A DNA stretch of 27,275 nucleotides from JBALVO01 sp036961445 (GTDB lineage Bacteria > Pseudomonadota > Gammaproteobacteria > Pseudomonadales > Halieaceae), in assembly GCA_036961445.1 (NCBI GenBank), contig JBALVO010000048.1, forward strand, positions 1 through 27,275. Direction: 5' to 3'. The notes beneath the pieces are model-generated. The model saw nothing but the letters and a program-made list of their open reading frames with translations, was not told where the DNA came from and ran no database searches. The position numbers were made by a program, and so were the translations under genes. How positions within the stretch are numbered: position 1 is the stretch's first letter; every line of letters begins with the position of its first letter. Of this stretch, positions 15,087 through 22,948 are shown piece after piece.

Positions 15087-15889
15087 TGACTACGCTGAAA
15101 ACAATTATTGTAGATGATGAAAGGTTGGCCCGTCGCGGCCTGGCTTTGCGCCTGCAGGACATTCCTCATATAGAGGTTATTGCCGAGTGCGCCAATGCCC
15201 AGGACGCACTGCAATCCATCGCACGGCACGGCCCTGATCTGGTATTTCTGGATATCCAGATGCCAGGTATGAGCGGATTCGAAATGATCTGTGAATTGCA
15301 GGCAGATACGATGCCCATGATCATTTTTGTTACTGCCTTTGACCAGTATGCGGTGGAAGCCTTCAAGGTTCACGCTGTGGACTACGTGCTCAAGCCGATT
15401 GACGATGACAGATTGTGGGAGGCTGCTGGCAGGGCATTGGAGCGTCATGCACTACAGGATTCGGGCCGCACCAAACAGACGCTGATGCAGCTAATGGATG
15501 GTATGGGAGGCGCCACGGTGGCAGCGCAAGTCGAGCAACCCCAAGCCCGGTCACCACACTGGCCCGAGCGTCTTACTATCAAGGACGGTAGCGAGTTCCA
15601 GTTCGTGAGGATGGACGATATCCGTTGGATCGATGCGGCAGGGGACTATATGTGTGTCCATGCCAGCGGTAAAACACATATTATGCGCACCACTATGAAA
15701 CAGTTGGAAGGCGCACTCAATCCAGAAGTCTTTCTGCGAGTGCATCGATCCAGTATCGTCAATCTCAACTACATTACAGCTGCCCAGGTCTCTGCAAATG
15801 GCGAATATCAGCTGACGCTGGAAGGTGACGCACAAATCAAGGTCAGTCGTAGTTATGGCCACAGGATCAAATCCCTGCTGGGCGATTAG
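15086..15889 (+). CDS. LytTR-type response regulator
   Basis: The 267-residue protein has a receiver domain (about 4-120) and a C-terminal LytTR DNA-binding domain (about 165-265). Receiver residues visible are Asp10-Asp11, the acceptor Asp56 in LVFLDIQMPGMSGFE, Thr in FVTAFDQYAVEAF, and Lys in YVLKPID. The LytTR domain shows RMDDIRWIDAAGDYMCVH, then FLRVHRSSIVNLNYI and the ending VSRSYGHRIKSLLGD. It pairs with the overlapping kinase gene. The direct repeats before the kinase gene are a candidate target. The same architecture occurs in AlgR, LytR and BtsR; the regulon cannot be told from this window. Confidence 0.94.
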   Translation: MTTLKTIIVDDERLARRGLALRLQDIPHIEVIAECANAQDALQSIARHGPDLVFLDIQMPGMSGFEMICELQADTMPMIIFVTAFDQYAVEAFKVHAVDYVLKPIDDDRLWEAAGRALERHALQDSGRTKQTLMQLMDGMGGATVAAQVEQPQARSPHWPERLTIKDGSEFQFVRMDDIRWIDAAGDYMCVHASGKTHIMRTTMKQLEGALNPEVFLRVHRSSIVNLNYITAAQVSANGEYQLTLEGDAQIKVSRSYGHRIKSLLGD

Positions 15890-16085
15890 CTCACATTCCC
15901 AATCGGATAAAAGTCACTCATCGCTCAATTAACTCATCTCGTCGAGACCCTACTGCAACCTATCGAAACGCTCTTTCCGGCAACACTTTTTTTTCCTATT
16001 GTATGTGTCAAGGCCAGCGTAAAAACAGTTTGAACTGGCTGCCGGGCGGCAACGCGCCGCAACATAATCAGTAGGGAGATCCACC

Positions 16086-16442
16086 ATGAAAAACATTACA
16101 TTGAGCAAAGTTTTGTCAGCCACCGCCTTTAGTCTTATTGCTGGTTTTTCTGTGAATGCAGCAGCGGCGGGCCAACTCGAGGAGACGTATGTCCAGCCAG
16201 ATACCGCCGAAGTACGATCAGTGCGGGTACAGTATCTGTCCAGTGACATTGTCACGGATGAAGGCAGGGCCAACCTGCAAAGGCGTATCTCCGTTGCAGC
16301 AAAGAGCGTATGTGGCCCCTTAAGCCTACATGCGGCTGGAGGCCTGCGGATGGTGTCTCGCAACAAACAGTGTTATGACGAGGCAGTGCAGGCGGCGGAA
16401 AGCCAGATCGGTCACGAGCAATTTGCCAGTTCCGGTCGATAG
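16086..16442 (+). CDS. UrcA-family exported protein
   Basis: The 118-residue protein has a clear Sec signal peptide (KVLSATAFSLIAGFSVNAAAA, cleavage near residue 26-28). It then carries the UrcA core: SVRVQYLSSDIVTDEGRANL, then RRISVAAKSVCG, ending in a second Cys in NKQCYDEAV. The two Cys probably form a disulfide in the periplasm. UrcA-family proteins are small and often found in numbers in alpha- and gammaproteobacteria; their function is unknown. GGGAGATCCACC precedes the ATG. The 196 bases upstream hold no recognisable operator. Confidence 0.85.
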   Translation: MKNITLSKVLSATAFSLIAGFSVNAAAAGQLEETYVQPDTAEVRSVRVQYLSSDIVTDEGRANLQRRISVAAKSVCGPLSLHAAGGLRMVSRNKQCYDEAVQAAESQIGHEQFASSGR

Positions 16443-16448
16443 TCACGT

Positions 16449-16482
16449 CGGGCTCCTGCTACCCCTGGTGGGGCCCGCTTTT
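16449..16482 (+). terminator. Probable rho-independent terminator after the UrcA gene
   Basis: CGGGCTCC (16449-16456) pairs with GGGGCCCG (16470-16477), with one G-U pair, and is followed by CTTTTA. A shorter alternative hairpin, CCCC-TGGT-GGGG, is nested inside. It lies 6 bases after the UrcA stop and before the convergent MOSC gene stop at 16502. Confidence 0.6.
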
Positions 16483-16501
16483 AGCTGCAGTTTTGAACGA
16501 C

Positions 16502-17056
16502 TTACTTACGTTCGATGGTATCGCCTAAGCCTACGTTGCCCGCGCTAATTACTTTCGCATTGACTCCTCGCAAGCGTATTTTTTTGCCTTCTTGAGAGTT
16601 CACAAATAGCATGGCATCGCGCCCGAAACGAGCGGTGAATTTGCTGCAGCCCAGATGTGGCTCCGCGGTAATTTCGATCTCAGCAGTGCCGATTCCAAGG
16701 CGCGTTCCCGGCGGCAGATTTTCTTCACTTAGGTCCAGATCTACATAAAACTGGTCTCCGGCCAGGGACCATCGCTCGCGTGACCCGGCAATCAGCTGTA
16801 TCGCACGTACGTTCATGATGTTCAGTTGCATGTCAGGGTGAGCGGCGCCATCACTTGTGCCGCGACAGCCCTTGCTAAACCAGTTATCACCAGCAAGTCC
16901 GGTCTCGGTGCTAAGTTGGCCGCTATTTAACTCCTCACGCTGGTCAGTCGCAGGGCGGCGCACGATCATGCCTACGGTGCCGGAATCGCGAGGGGAGGCT
17001 TTGATGTGCTCAAAGCCTGCTAGCAGCTCATTTGTGTCCAGGTGTTTTACCGTCAA
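16502..17056 (-). CDS. MOSC-domain protein
   Basis: The 184-residue protein is a stand-alone MOSC domain, the C-terminal sulfur-carrier module of molybdenum cofactor sulfurase and of YiiM/YcbX-type proteins. Family features are GLAGDNWFSKG (about 53-63), MQLNIMNVRAIQLIAGS, LPPGTRLGIGTAEIEIT and the conserved Cys of HLGCSKFTARFG. The last 20 residues (NAKVISAGNVGLGDTIE) close the barrel. The start is a TTG at 17056 with AGGA eight bases upstream. Likely to bind or transfer sulfur or a pterin-molybdenum centre, but the substrate is unknown. No molybdenum enzyme lies beside it. Confidence 0.85.
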   Translation of the reverse strand: MTVKHLDTNELLAGFEHIKASPRDSGTVGMIVRRPATDQREELNSGQLSTETGLAGDNWFSKGCRGTSDGAAHPDMQLNIMNVRAIQLIAGSRERWSLAGDQFYVDLDLSEENLPPGTRLGIGTAEIEITAEPHLGCSKFTARFGRDAMLFVNSQEGKKIRLRGVNAKVISAGNVGLGDTIERK

Positions 17057-17153
17057 GGGAGCAGTCCTATTGTCTTATTTGTAATTGGATCGAGTACGCG
17101 TTTGGGTGCCAGACCTGGCATGAGTTTTTCGATAACTCCACTATTTTGTACCC

Positions 17154-18296
17154 TCATGCGCCGGGACGGGTAATGGCGTCGCGCAGAGCAGACTCGATGG
17201 TGGAAGTCGTTTGAATCGTTCCCAGGTCGATACCCAGTTCCGCGATCGTCTGGGCGATAGACGGCGAAATACCTGAAATAATGGTTTTACAGCCCATTAG
17301 TACGGCCGCCTTGGCAATTTTTATCAGATGATTTGCCACTGCAGTATCGACCACAGCGACGCCGCCGATGTCCAGCAGCAGCGTGCTTGCGCGAGTGTCG
17401 GCGATGCTGGACAGGGCCTTGTCCATGATATCCACAGATCGCTTCGAATCGACAATTCCCACAATGGGCGCGAACAGCACCCCGTCCCAAATTTTAGTAA
17501 CCGGAGTAGACATCTCAAGCAGTGCGAGACTGCGTCTTTGCACCTCCATAGTGATGTCCGATGCGAACTTAACAACCTTCAGAGGCCTTCCCTCTATGTC
17601 AAAAATCGGATTATAGGAGGCTTGTAACCACACTTCACTACCGGTTTTGTTTATCCGTTTAAACTCGTCAGCCTGGTACTCGCCACGCGCCAGCTTCTGC
17701 CAGAACTGGGAATAATCTAATGACTCAGCATAGCCAGGATCACAGAACATGCGGTGATGTTTACCAATGACATCGTCGAGACGGTAGCCGAAAATCTTCA
17801 GGAAGTTCTCGTTGGCGGTAATGACGGTGCCGTCCAGCTTGAATTCAATCACTGCCTGAGCCCTATCAATGGCGCGGATCTTGCCCTCATATTCCACCAG
17901 TTGAAGCTTTGCTGCCGTAATGTCGGTAGCGAATTTGACCACTCGCAGTAACTTGCCCTTATCGTCAAAGACCGGGTTATACGATGCTTGCAGCCAAACC
18001 TCTCGACCACCCTTGGCCAGTCTTTTGAACTCCGCCGCATTACATTCGCCGTTGCTCAGGCAGTTCCAGAATTCGGTGTACGCGTCGGACATGACATACT
18101 CAGCATCACAGAACATTTTGTGATGCTGGCCCACGACCTCGTTCAGGTCATAGTCGAAGATATCAAGAAAGTTCTGGTTCGCTGATAGTACGGTTCCGTC
18201 GAGGTCGAATTCGATGATCGCCTGTATGCGATCAAGCGCCTGATAGATGGCAAATAGATCGCCAGGGGGTACACTCGTGGTTTGAACTTCTTTCAT
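17154..18296 (-). CDS. rsbR: RsbR-like stressosome sensor, PAS-PAS-STAS
   Basis: The 380-residue protein has two similar PAS domains (about 15-130 and 138-250) and a C-terminal STAS domain (about 262-375). Each PAS carries HH-x-MFCD, an EFKR-x-x-K-x-G turn and EVWLQASYNP, the pattern of BdlA/Aer2-type chemotaxis PAS domains. The STAS domain keeps both RsbR phosphorylation regions: VVDTAVANHL with Thr318, and GISPSIAQTIAELGI with Thr350. RsbR proteins form the stressosome shell with RsbS, sense stress through the N-terminal domain and are phosphorylated by RsbT. The ATG at 18296 has GGAG eight bases upstream; the longer open frame to 18443 runs into the divergent gene. It faces rsbS across 70 bases, which must contain both promoters. 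Confidence 0.9.
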   Translation of the reverse strand: MKEVQTTSVPPGDLFAIYQALDRIQAIIEFDLDGTVLSANQNFLDIFDYDLNEVVGQHHKMFCDAEYVMSDAYTEFWNCLSNGECNAAEFKRLAKGGREVWLQASYNPVFDDKGKLLRVVKFATDITAAKLQLVEYEGKIRAIDRAQAVIEFKLDGTVITANENFLKIFGYRLDDVIGKHHRMFCDPGYAESLDYSQFWQKLARGEYQADEFKRINKTGSEVWLQASYNPIFDIEGRPLKVVKFASDITMEVQRRSLALLEMSTPVTKIWDGVLFAPIVGIVDSKRSVDIMDKALSSIADTRASTLLLDIGGVAVVDTAVANHLIKIAKAAVLMGCKTIISGISPSIAQTIAELGIDLGTIQTTSTIESALRDAITRPGA

Positions 18297-18366
18297 TCGG
18301 TTTGCTCCGTGAACCTGATATCGGTTTAGCGTATCATTGTAGTATAAAGCTCGCCAAGAGACCCGC

Positions 18367-18879
18367 ATGAGTCGCATTGAATACACGAATGTTAACGATA
18401 GCCGCGAAATAACTGTGGCCGCTGATGTTCCGCGTGTGGCCATTCAGGTGAGTCGTGAAGTGGTCGTTGCCTCCATTCAGGTCGATCTGGATGATGACGT
18501 GCTTGTTCGTTTTCGAGAAGATCTGTTGCAACGAGTTCATGACACGGGTTCACGAGGCGTGATCCTTGATATTTCCGGCCTTGCAACACTTGATTCCCAT
18601 GAGTTTGCCGCCTTGCGCCGCATTATGACCACAAGCGAGATACTGGGCGCTGAATCGGTGCTCGTGGGCATGAGGCCCGGGGTTGTTTCGGCCCTGATCG
18701 AAGCAGAAGCGGATGTAGACGGCCTGCGCGCTGCTTTCGACCTGGACGCGGCCTATGCAATGCTTGAACAGTCACTGCTTGTTGAGCCTGAAACGCGCGA
18801 TGACGTCGCGACTGCACAAGACTGTGATCCACCAGTTTTTTTGCAGGATGCTCCACCTGGCGTCGGCGGACAAGAATGA
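18367..18879 (+). CDS. rsbS: RsbS-like stressosome scaffold, STAS domain
   Basis: The protein is a 170-residue single-STAS protein. Aligned by eye to Bacillus RsbS it keeps VVVASIQVDLDDDVLVRF, FREDLLQRVHDTGSRGVILD, the phosphorylation site Ser77 in LDSHEFA, and GMRPGVVSAL. In known stressosomes, unphosphorylated RsbS holds RsbT; phosphorylation of this Ser releases it. The protein is longer than usual RsbS (about 120): it has roughly 20 extra residues in front and a 35-40 residue acidic, Pro-containing tail after about residue 135. GAGA precedes the ATG. Its stop overlaps the rsbT start (ATGA), so the two are coupled. Confidence 0.9.
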   Translation: MSRIEYTNVNDSREITVAADVPRVAIQVSREVVVASIQVDLDDDVLVRFREDLLQRVHDTGSRGVILDISGLATLDSHEFAALRRIMTTSEILGAESVLVGMRPGVVSALIEAEADVDGLRAAFDLDAAYAMLEQSLLVEPETRDDVATAQDCDPPVFLQDAPPGVGGQE

Positions 18880-19274
18880 CTGTAGAACTGCATCGGATAA
18901 TACGTACCGAAATGGATGCTAGTCGAACAGTACTGGAAACCACTTTGTATTGTCGTAAAGCAGGTATGGGCGAGACGCCTAGCTGTATGGTTGCCACAGC
19001 TGTATCGGAACTGGTGCGCAATATCCTGAAGTACGCCGGTTCTGGAGAGATCATTTTGCGCCAGGTAAAGGGAATTTCGGGGCGCGGCATAGAAATCGAA
19101 GTCACTGACCAGGGGCCCGGTATAGCAGACTGCGAGGCGGCCATGCTTGATCATTTCAGTTCCGGAAATACGCTGGGGCTGGGCCTGCCTGGGGTGCAAC
19201 GTATGATGGATGAGTTTTCTTTGCAGTCGACGCCCGGGGAGGGCACCCGGGTGATGGCACGTAAATGGAGTTGA
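18876..19274 (+). CDS. rsbT: RsbT-like serine/threonine kinase (switch protein)
   Basis: The 132-residue protein is a GHKL-fold kinase. The N box is ATAVSELVRNILKYA with Asn49. The Asp of the ADP-binding G1 box is Asp78 in TDQGPGI, and the lid and G2 box are SSGNTLGLGLPGVQRM, all complete. RsbT phosphorylates RsbS and RsbR and, once freed from the stressosome, turns on a downstream partner. In Bacillus that partner is the phosphatase RsbU; no RsbU-like gene is seen here. It overlaps rsbS by 4 bases and rsbX by 10 bases. RsbW-type anti-sigma kinases are the alternative, but the GLGLPG motif and the neighbours favour RsbT. Confidence 0.93.
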   Translation: MTVELHRIIRTEMDASRTVLETTLYCRKAGMGETPSCMVATAVSELVRNILKYAGSGEIILRQVKGISGRGIEIEVTDQGPGIADCEAAMLDHFSSGNTLGLGLPGVQRMMDEFSLQSTPGEGTRVMARKWS

Positions 19275-19864
19275 TAGTGCAGGAGGTGCTCCAAACCTCG
19301 AGTATGATCCGGCCGTGCCTGGGTGAGCGCGTGAGCGGCGACACGGTGGTTATTGAGTCGCTGGAGCAGGGCTTGTTTGTGGCTATAGTGGATGTGCTGG
19401 GTCATGGCCCGGAAGCTAATGAGCTGACGCATGTCATTGAGGCCTATCTCAAGCGTTACTGCTGCTGCGATATAACCGGTATCCTTGCCGGTCTGCACCA
19501 GCACTTGCAAGGCTCCCGTGGAGCAGCGGTCGGCTTGTGCGCCATAGACTCAGCGGCTGGACGTCTGGATTATGCCGGTATTGGCAATACGTCCGTGCGA
19601 ATTTTTGGTAATACAGAAACGCGTTTTGTCTCACAAGATGGTGTGCTGGGCCAGAATATGCGGACTCCCAGGCCGCAGAACGCGCAACTGGAGCCTGACG
19701 ACCTGATCGTGCTGTATACCGACGGTGTGAGCGATCGTTTTACCACCCAGCAATACCCTGGTCTGTTACTTCACGCCCCGGCGCAAGTCGTGGCGAATGT
19801 CGTTCAGCGCTTTGGCAAGGATCACGATGACGCGGCCTGTATCGCGGTGAGGTACTGTCCGTGA
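19265..19864 (+). CDS. rsbX: RsbX-like PP2C/SpoIIE-type phosphatase
   Basis: The 199-residue protein is a minimal PPM phosphatase without sensor domain, as in RsbX, which resets the stressosome by dephosphorylating RsbS and RsbR. Metal-binding acidic residues are visible: Asp26 (SGDTVVI), Asp43 (AIVDVLGHG), Asp153 (YTDGVSDRF) and Asp189 (DHDDAACIAVRY). The ATG at 19265 lies inside the end of rsbT (10-base overlap). The stop overlaps the kinase gene that follows (GTGA), giving a fully overlapping operon. A cluster of three Cys at residues 66-68 (KRYCCCDI) is unusual; whether it is functional is unknown. Confidence 0.9.
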   Translation: MELIVQEVLQTSSMIRPCLGERVSGDTVVIESLEQGLFVAIVDVLGHGPEANELTHVIEAYLKRYCCCDITGILAGLHQHLQGSRGAAVGLCAIDSAAGRLDYAGIGNTSVRIFGNTETRFVSQDGVLGQNMRTPRPQNAQLEPDDLIVLYTDGVSDRFTTQQYPGLLLHAPAQVVANVVQRFGKDHDDAACIAVRYCP

Positions 19865-22608
19865 TCATACTCGGACAGATTTGTCTGCAACACCGCACGG
19901 CTGTGTATGATGCGCGCAACAAGATTCGCGGTCTCGCGCAAGCTCTGGGTTACGATGCTATTGAAACAACGCGACTGGCGACCGCTGTATCTGAGGCCGC
20001 TCGGGAGCTACGTAGCCATACTGCAGAGCCGATGATAACCGTTGCCCTGGCCATGGAGTTATCGCCGCCACAGTTGGTTCTGGATTTCGAGTGCCGCTAT
20101 GAACCTCCGCCTATGGCCCGACTGGCAGGTTTCTTTGACTGCTTCAGCCAAGCCAGTGTACGTGATGGTTTTTCATGCCTGCGCGCGCTTAAGTGGCTGC
20201 CTGATTTGGCGTTCGAAGCGACGGACGCATTTATTGCGCAGCAGCGAGCGCGTATTCAGAATTTGTCGCGAGAGGAACTAATCGCAGAAATCGAGCAAAA
20301 GAATCGCGACCTGGAACGACACAGTGCTGAGTTGGAGGCTACGGTGGCCCAACGTACAGTGCAACTTGAAAAAGCAATTCAGCAGGCCGACGCGGCTAAT
20401 AAGGCCAAGGGCGACTTCCTGGCCAATATGAGCCATGAAATTCGCACGCCGATGAATGCCATCATAGGTCTCAGTGATCTGTGCCTGCGTACCGAGCTCA
20501 CAGATAAGCAGCAGGACTATCTTTCCAAGGTTCACGGCTCAGCTATAGCTCTATTAGGTATCATCAACGATATTCTGGATTTCTCCAAAATCGAGGCTGG
20601 AAAACTCGATATGGAGGCCATCGATTTCGATATTGACCATGTCCTGGAGAATTTGGCTACGGTCGCCAATGTCAAAACCCAGGAGAAAGGGCTGGAACTT
20701 ATTTTTCGCCGCGATCCGGCAGTGCCCATGGTGCTTGTTGGGGATCCCCTGAGACTGGGTCAGATTCTTATCAACCTCACTAACAACGCGATCAAGTTCA
20801 CCGAAGAGGGTGAAATAGTGGTAGATGTATCTTTGCTGGAACGGCAGGACGGTCAAGCCACAGTGCAGGTGGCCGTCACTGATACCGGTATAGGTATGAC
20901 CCCTGAGCAACAGGGTAAATTGTTCCAGTCATTTTCCCAGGCGGATATTTCTACTACCCGGAAATACGGAGGCACCGGTCTGGGCTTGGCCATATCAAAA
21001 CAGCTGGTTGAAGCCATGGGTGGCGAAATAGACGTGCATAGCGAACCGGGTGTTGGCAGTACCTTTCGTTTTACCGTCGCCCTGGATGTTGGCAAAGATG
21101 CTCCAGACAAATCCTTTGCTGCTGTGCCTGATCTGCAGGGTATACGTATTGTCGCTGTAGATGATAACGAAACTGCACGAGAGGTTTTGGCGACTTACCT
21201 GCGAGCCTTTTCATTCGAGGTCGATGAGGCGGTCAATGGAGAGGAGGCGATAAAGTTAATCGAGGCAGCGGATGAGCCCTACGATCTGGTCGTCCTGGAC
21301 TGGCTGATGCCTGGAATGACAGGGCTGGAGCTCGCTGAAAAAATCAAAACCAAACTGAACCTGAGGGTTGACCCGCGGATCATCATGGTTTCGGGGTTCA
21401 GTTCAGGCGATATGTCCAGTAGGCCTGGCGGAGAGTACATCGATCAGTTTTTGGCCAAGCCCGTTAGTTCATCGGTGTTGTTCGATGCGATTGCCACGGT
21501 CTTTGGTCTTAATGCCGGGCGTGGCTCCAGATTGCAAAGGGCCTCTCGAACGCTCGAAAATGGAGAGTTGCGACCCATACAGGGCGCTGAGCTCCTGGTG
21601 GTTGAGGACAACGAGATTAATCAGCAAGTGGCGCAGGAGTTACTGCAGCAGGCAGGTTTTCGTGTGGACATCGCCAATCACGGTCAGGAAGCGCTGGACA
21701 TGCTTGATATCAAAGCCTATGACTGCGTGCTGATGGATGTACAGATGCCGGTGATGGATGGCTTTACCGCTACCAGAAAAATCCGCGAGCAAACGCGCTT
21801 TGACGGCTTGTCGGTGCTTGCGATGACGGCTAATGCCACGGTTGAAGACAGGGAAAAAGCACTGGCGGCAGGTATGAACGACCATATTGCCAAGCCAATT
21901 AACCCCCGGGCTCTGTTCAGCGCCTTGTTGCAGTGGGTCGAACACAAAGAGCGTAATCTATCGGAATTGCATTCCCTGCCAGGGCACGCCGCCGAGGAGT
22001 CGGAGTGCACATTGCCTGAACTGCCAGGTATTAACACTGCCACTGGTGTCTCCCGGGTCGGGGGAAATATTAAATTCTATCGCAAGCTGCTAGTTACCTT
22101 TGTTGACAATAATGCAGATGTGATACAGCAGATTAAAGCCGCATTTTCCATACGCGATAGCGAGACTATGATAAGGCTGGCGCACACACTCAAGGGCGTG
22201 GCCGCTAATATAGGTGCTGAAGCTTTGCAGGAAACAGCAACGACGCTTGAGGCTGCATTGTCACAAAACCCCGTGGTGTTGCCCGCGCTACTCATCAAAC
22301 AGGCAGAGGAGGACTTGAGTCAGGTACTGGATGCAATTCGATCACTTTCTGACGAGGATGCCACAGTGCGCGGCAACGCAGTGGGCAACATTCCAGGCGA
22401 TATCGGCGAACAGCTGCAACAGCTGCATAACATGCTCGAACAAAACGATACCGATGCTGAGGATGTATTAGATAGTATTCGCATGCAGGTGCACGGAACG
22501 CCCATAAACCAGATGCTGGAAGTCCTGGAGCAGCTTATCGGGCAGTATGAGTTTGACCAAGCCGCAGAACAGTTAGAGGAAGTGATTAAAAAAATTGCCA
22601 CCGCGTAA
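19861..22608 (+). CDS. Hybrid histidine kinase with RsbT/RsbW-like N-terminus, two receivers and HPt
   Basis: The protein has 915 residues and no membrane segment, so it is probably cytosolic. The order of parts is as follows. Residues 1-120 resemble an RsbT/RsbW-type GHKL domain (ATAVSEAAREL at 40-50) but with the N-box Asn and the G boxes missing. A coiled coil runs from about 130-185. HisKA has His192 in FLANMSHEIRTPMNAI. HATPase_c has N-box LTNNAIKF, DTGIGM at 341 and GTGLGL at 371. Receiver 1 has Asp480, receiver 2 has Asp626 and Lys678. HPt has His774 in RLAHTLKGVAANIG, and a C-terminal tail runs from about 835-915. It is a complete phosphorelay apart from a final response regulator. 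The GTG start overlaps the rsbX stop, tying it to the stressosome operon. I infer that stressosome proteins control it through the N-terminal domain. Confidence 0.93.
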   Translation: MIILGQICLQHRTAVYDARNKIRGLAQALGYDAIETTRLATAVSEAARELRSHTAEPMITVALAMELSPPQLVLDFECRYEPPPMARLAGFFDCFSQASVRDGFSCLRALKWLPDLAFEATDAFIAQQRARIQNLSREELIAEIEQKNRDLERHSAELEATVAQRTVQLEKAIQQADAANKAKGDFLANMSHEIRTPMNAIIGLSDLCLRTELTDKQQDYLSKVHGSAIALLGIINDILDFSKIEAGKLDMEAIDFDIDHVLENLATVANVKTQEKGLELIFRRDPAVPMVLVGDPLRLGQILINLTNNAIKFTEEGEIVVDVSLLERQDGQATVQVAVTDTGIGMTPEQQGKLFQSFSQADISTTRKYGGTGLGLAISKQLVEAMGGEIDVHSEPGVGSTFRFTVALDVGKDAPDKSFAAVPDLQGIRIVAVDDNETAREVLATYLRAFSFEVDEAVNGEEAIKLIEAADEPYDLVVLDWLMPGMTGLELAEKIKTKLNLRVDPRIIMVSGFSSGDMSSRPGGEYIDQFLAKPVSSSVLFDAIATVFGLNAGRGSRLQRASRTLENGELRPIQGAELLVVEDNEINQQVAQELLQQAGFRVDIANHGQEALDMLDIKAYDCVLMDVQMPVMDGFTATRKIREQTRFDGLSVLAMTANATVEDREKALAAGMNDHIAKPINPRALFSALLQWVEHKERNLSELHSLPGHAAEESECTLPELPGINTATGVSRVGGNIKFYRKLLVTFVDNNADVIQQIKAAFSIRDSETMIRLAHTLKGVAANIGAEALQETATTLEAALSQNPVVLPALLIKQAEEDLSQVLDAIRSLSDEDATVRGNAVGNIPGDIGEQLQQLHNMLEQNDTDAEDVLDSIRMQVHGTPINQMLEVLEQLIGQYEFDQAAEQLEEVIKKIATA

Positions 22609-22921
22609 ATTGAGCAATCGCCGACTCCTGGCTCTCGTTTGATGCCACCGATGCCTGCTAACGAGAAATAATCAAAAAATGTCTCTCTGTAAATTGCACT
22701 TACTACTCGATTAGCCGTCTATACTAGGCACCTTTGTTGCACAGACTTTATCATTTGGGGTAGAACATGAACGGAAATATTTTTGTAGTTGCANNNNNNN
22801 NNNNNNNNNNNNNNNNNNNNNNNNNNNNNNNNNNNNNNNNNNNNNNNNNNNNNNNNNNNNNNNNNNNNNNNNNNNNNNNNNNNNNNNNNNNNNGCACAGA
22901 CTTTATCATTTGGGGTAGAAC
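22609..22921. other. Intergenic region with assembly gap
   Basis: The sequence from 22609 to 22738 follows the hybrid kinase gene and shows no gene or clear terminator. From 22739 to 22793 comes the upstream region and first codons of the methyltransferase gene, then 100 N (22794-22893), then the same 55 bases again (22894-22948). Apparent frames across the N run are artefacts. Confidence 0.9.
22739..22793 (+). repeat. 55-base exact duplicate flanking the N run (left copy)
   Basis: Positions 22739-22793 are identical to 22894-22948 on the other side of a 100-N gap. The repeat contains the ribosome binding region, the ATG and about the first ten codons of the methyltransferase gene. The likely explanation is two contig ends sharing a 55-base overlap that a scaffolder failed to merge. 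If so, 155 bases here do not exist in the genome. Confidence 0.85.
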
Positions 22922-22948
22922 ATGAACGGAAATATTTTTGTAGTTGCA
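22894..22948 (+). repeat. 55-base exact duplicate flanking the N run (right copy)
   Basis: This is the second copy of the duplicate described at 22739-22793. It continues without a break into the methyltransferase gene, so this is the copy used for the gene start. Confidence 0.85.

Noticed and set aside
18297..18366. Sigma-B-type promoter in the rsbR-rsbS gap
   Set aside because: GTTTAG and GTATAA-like words occur but the spacing does not match a sigma-B consensus, and this lineage is not expected to have sigma-B.
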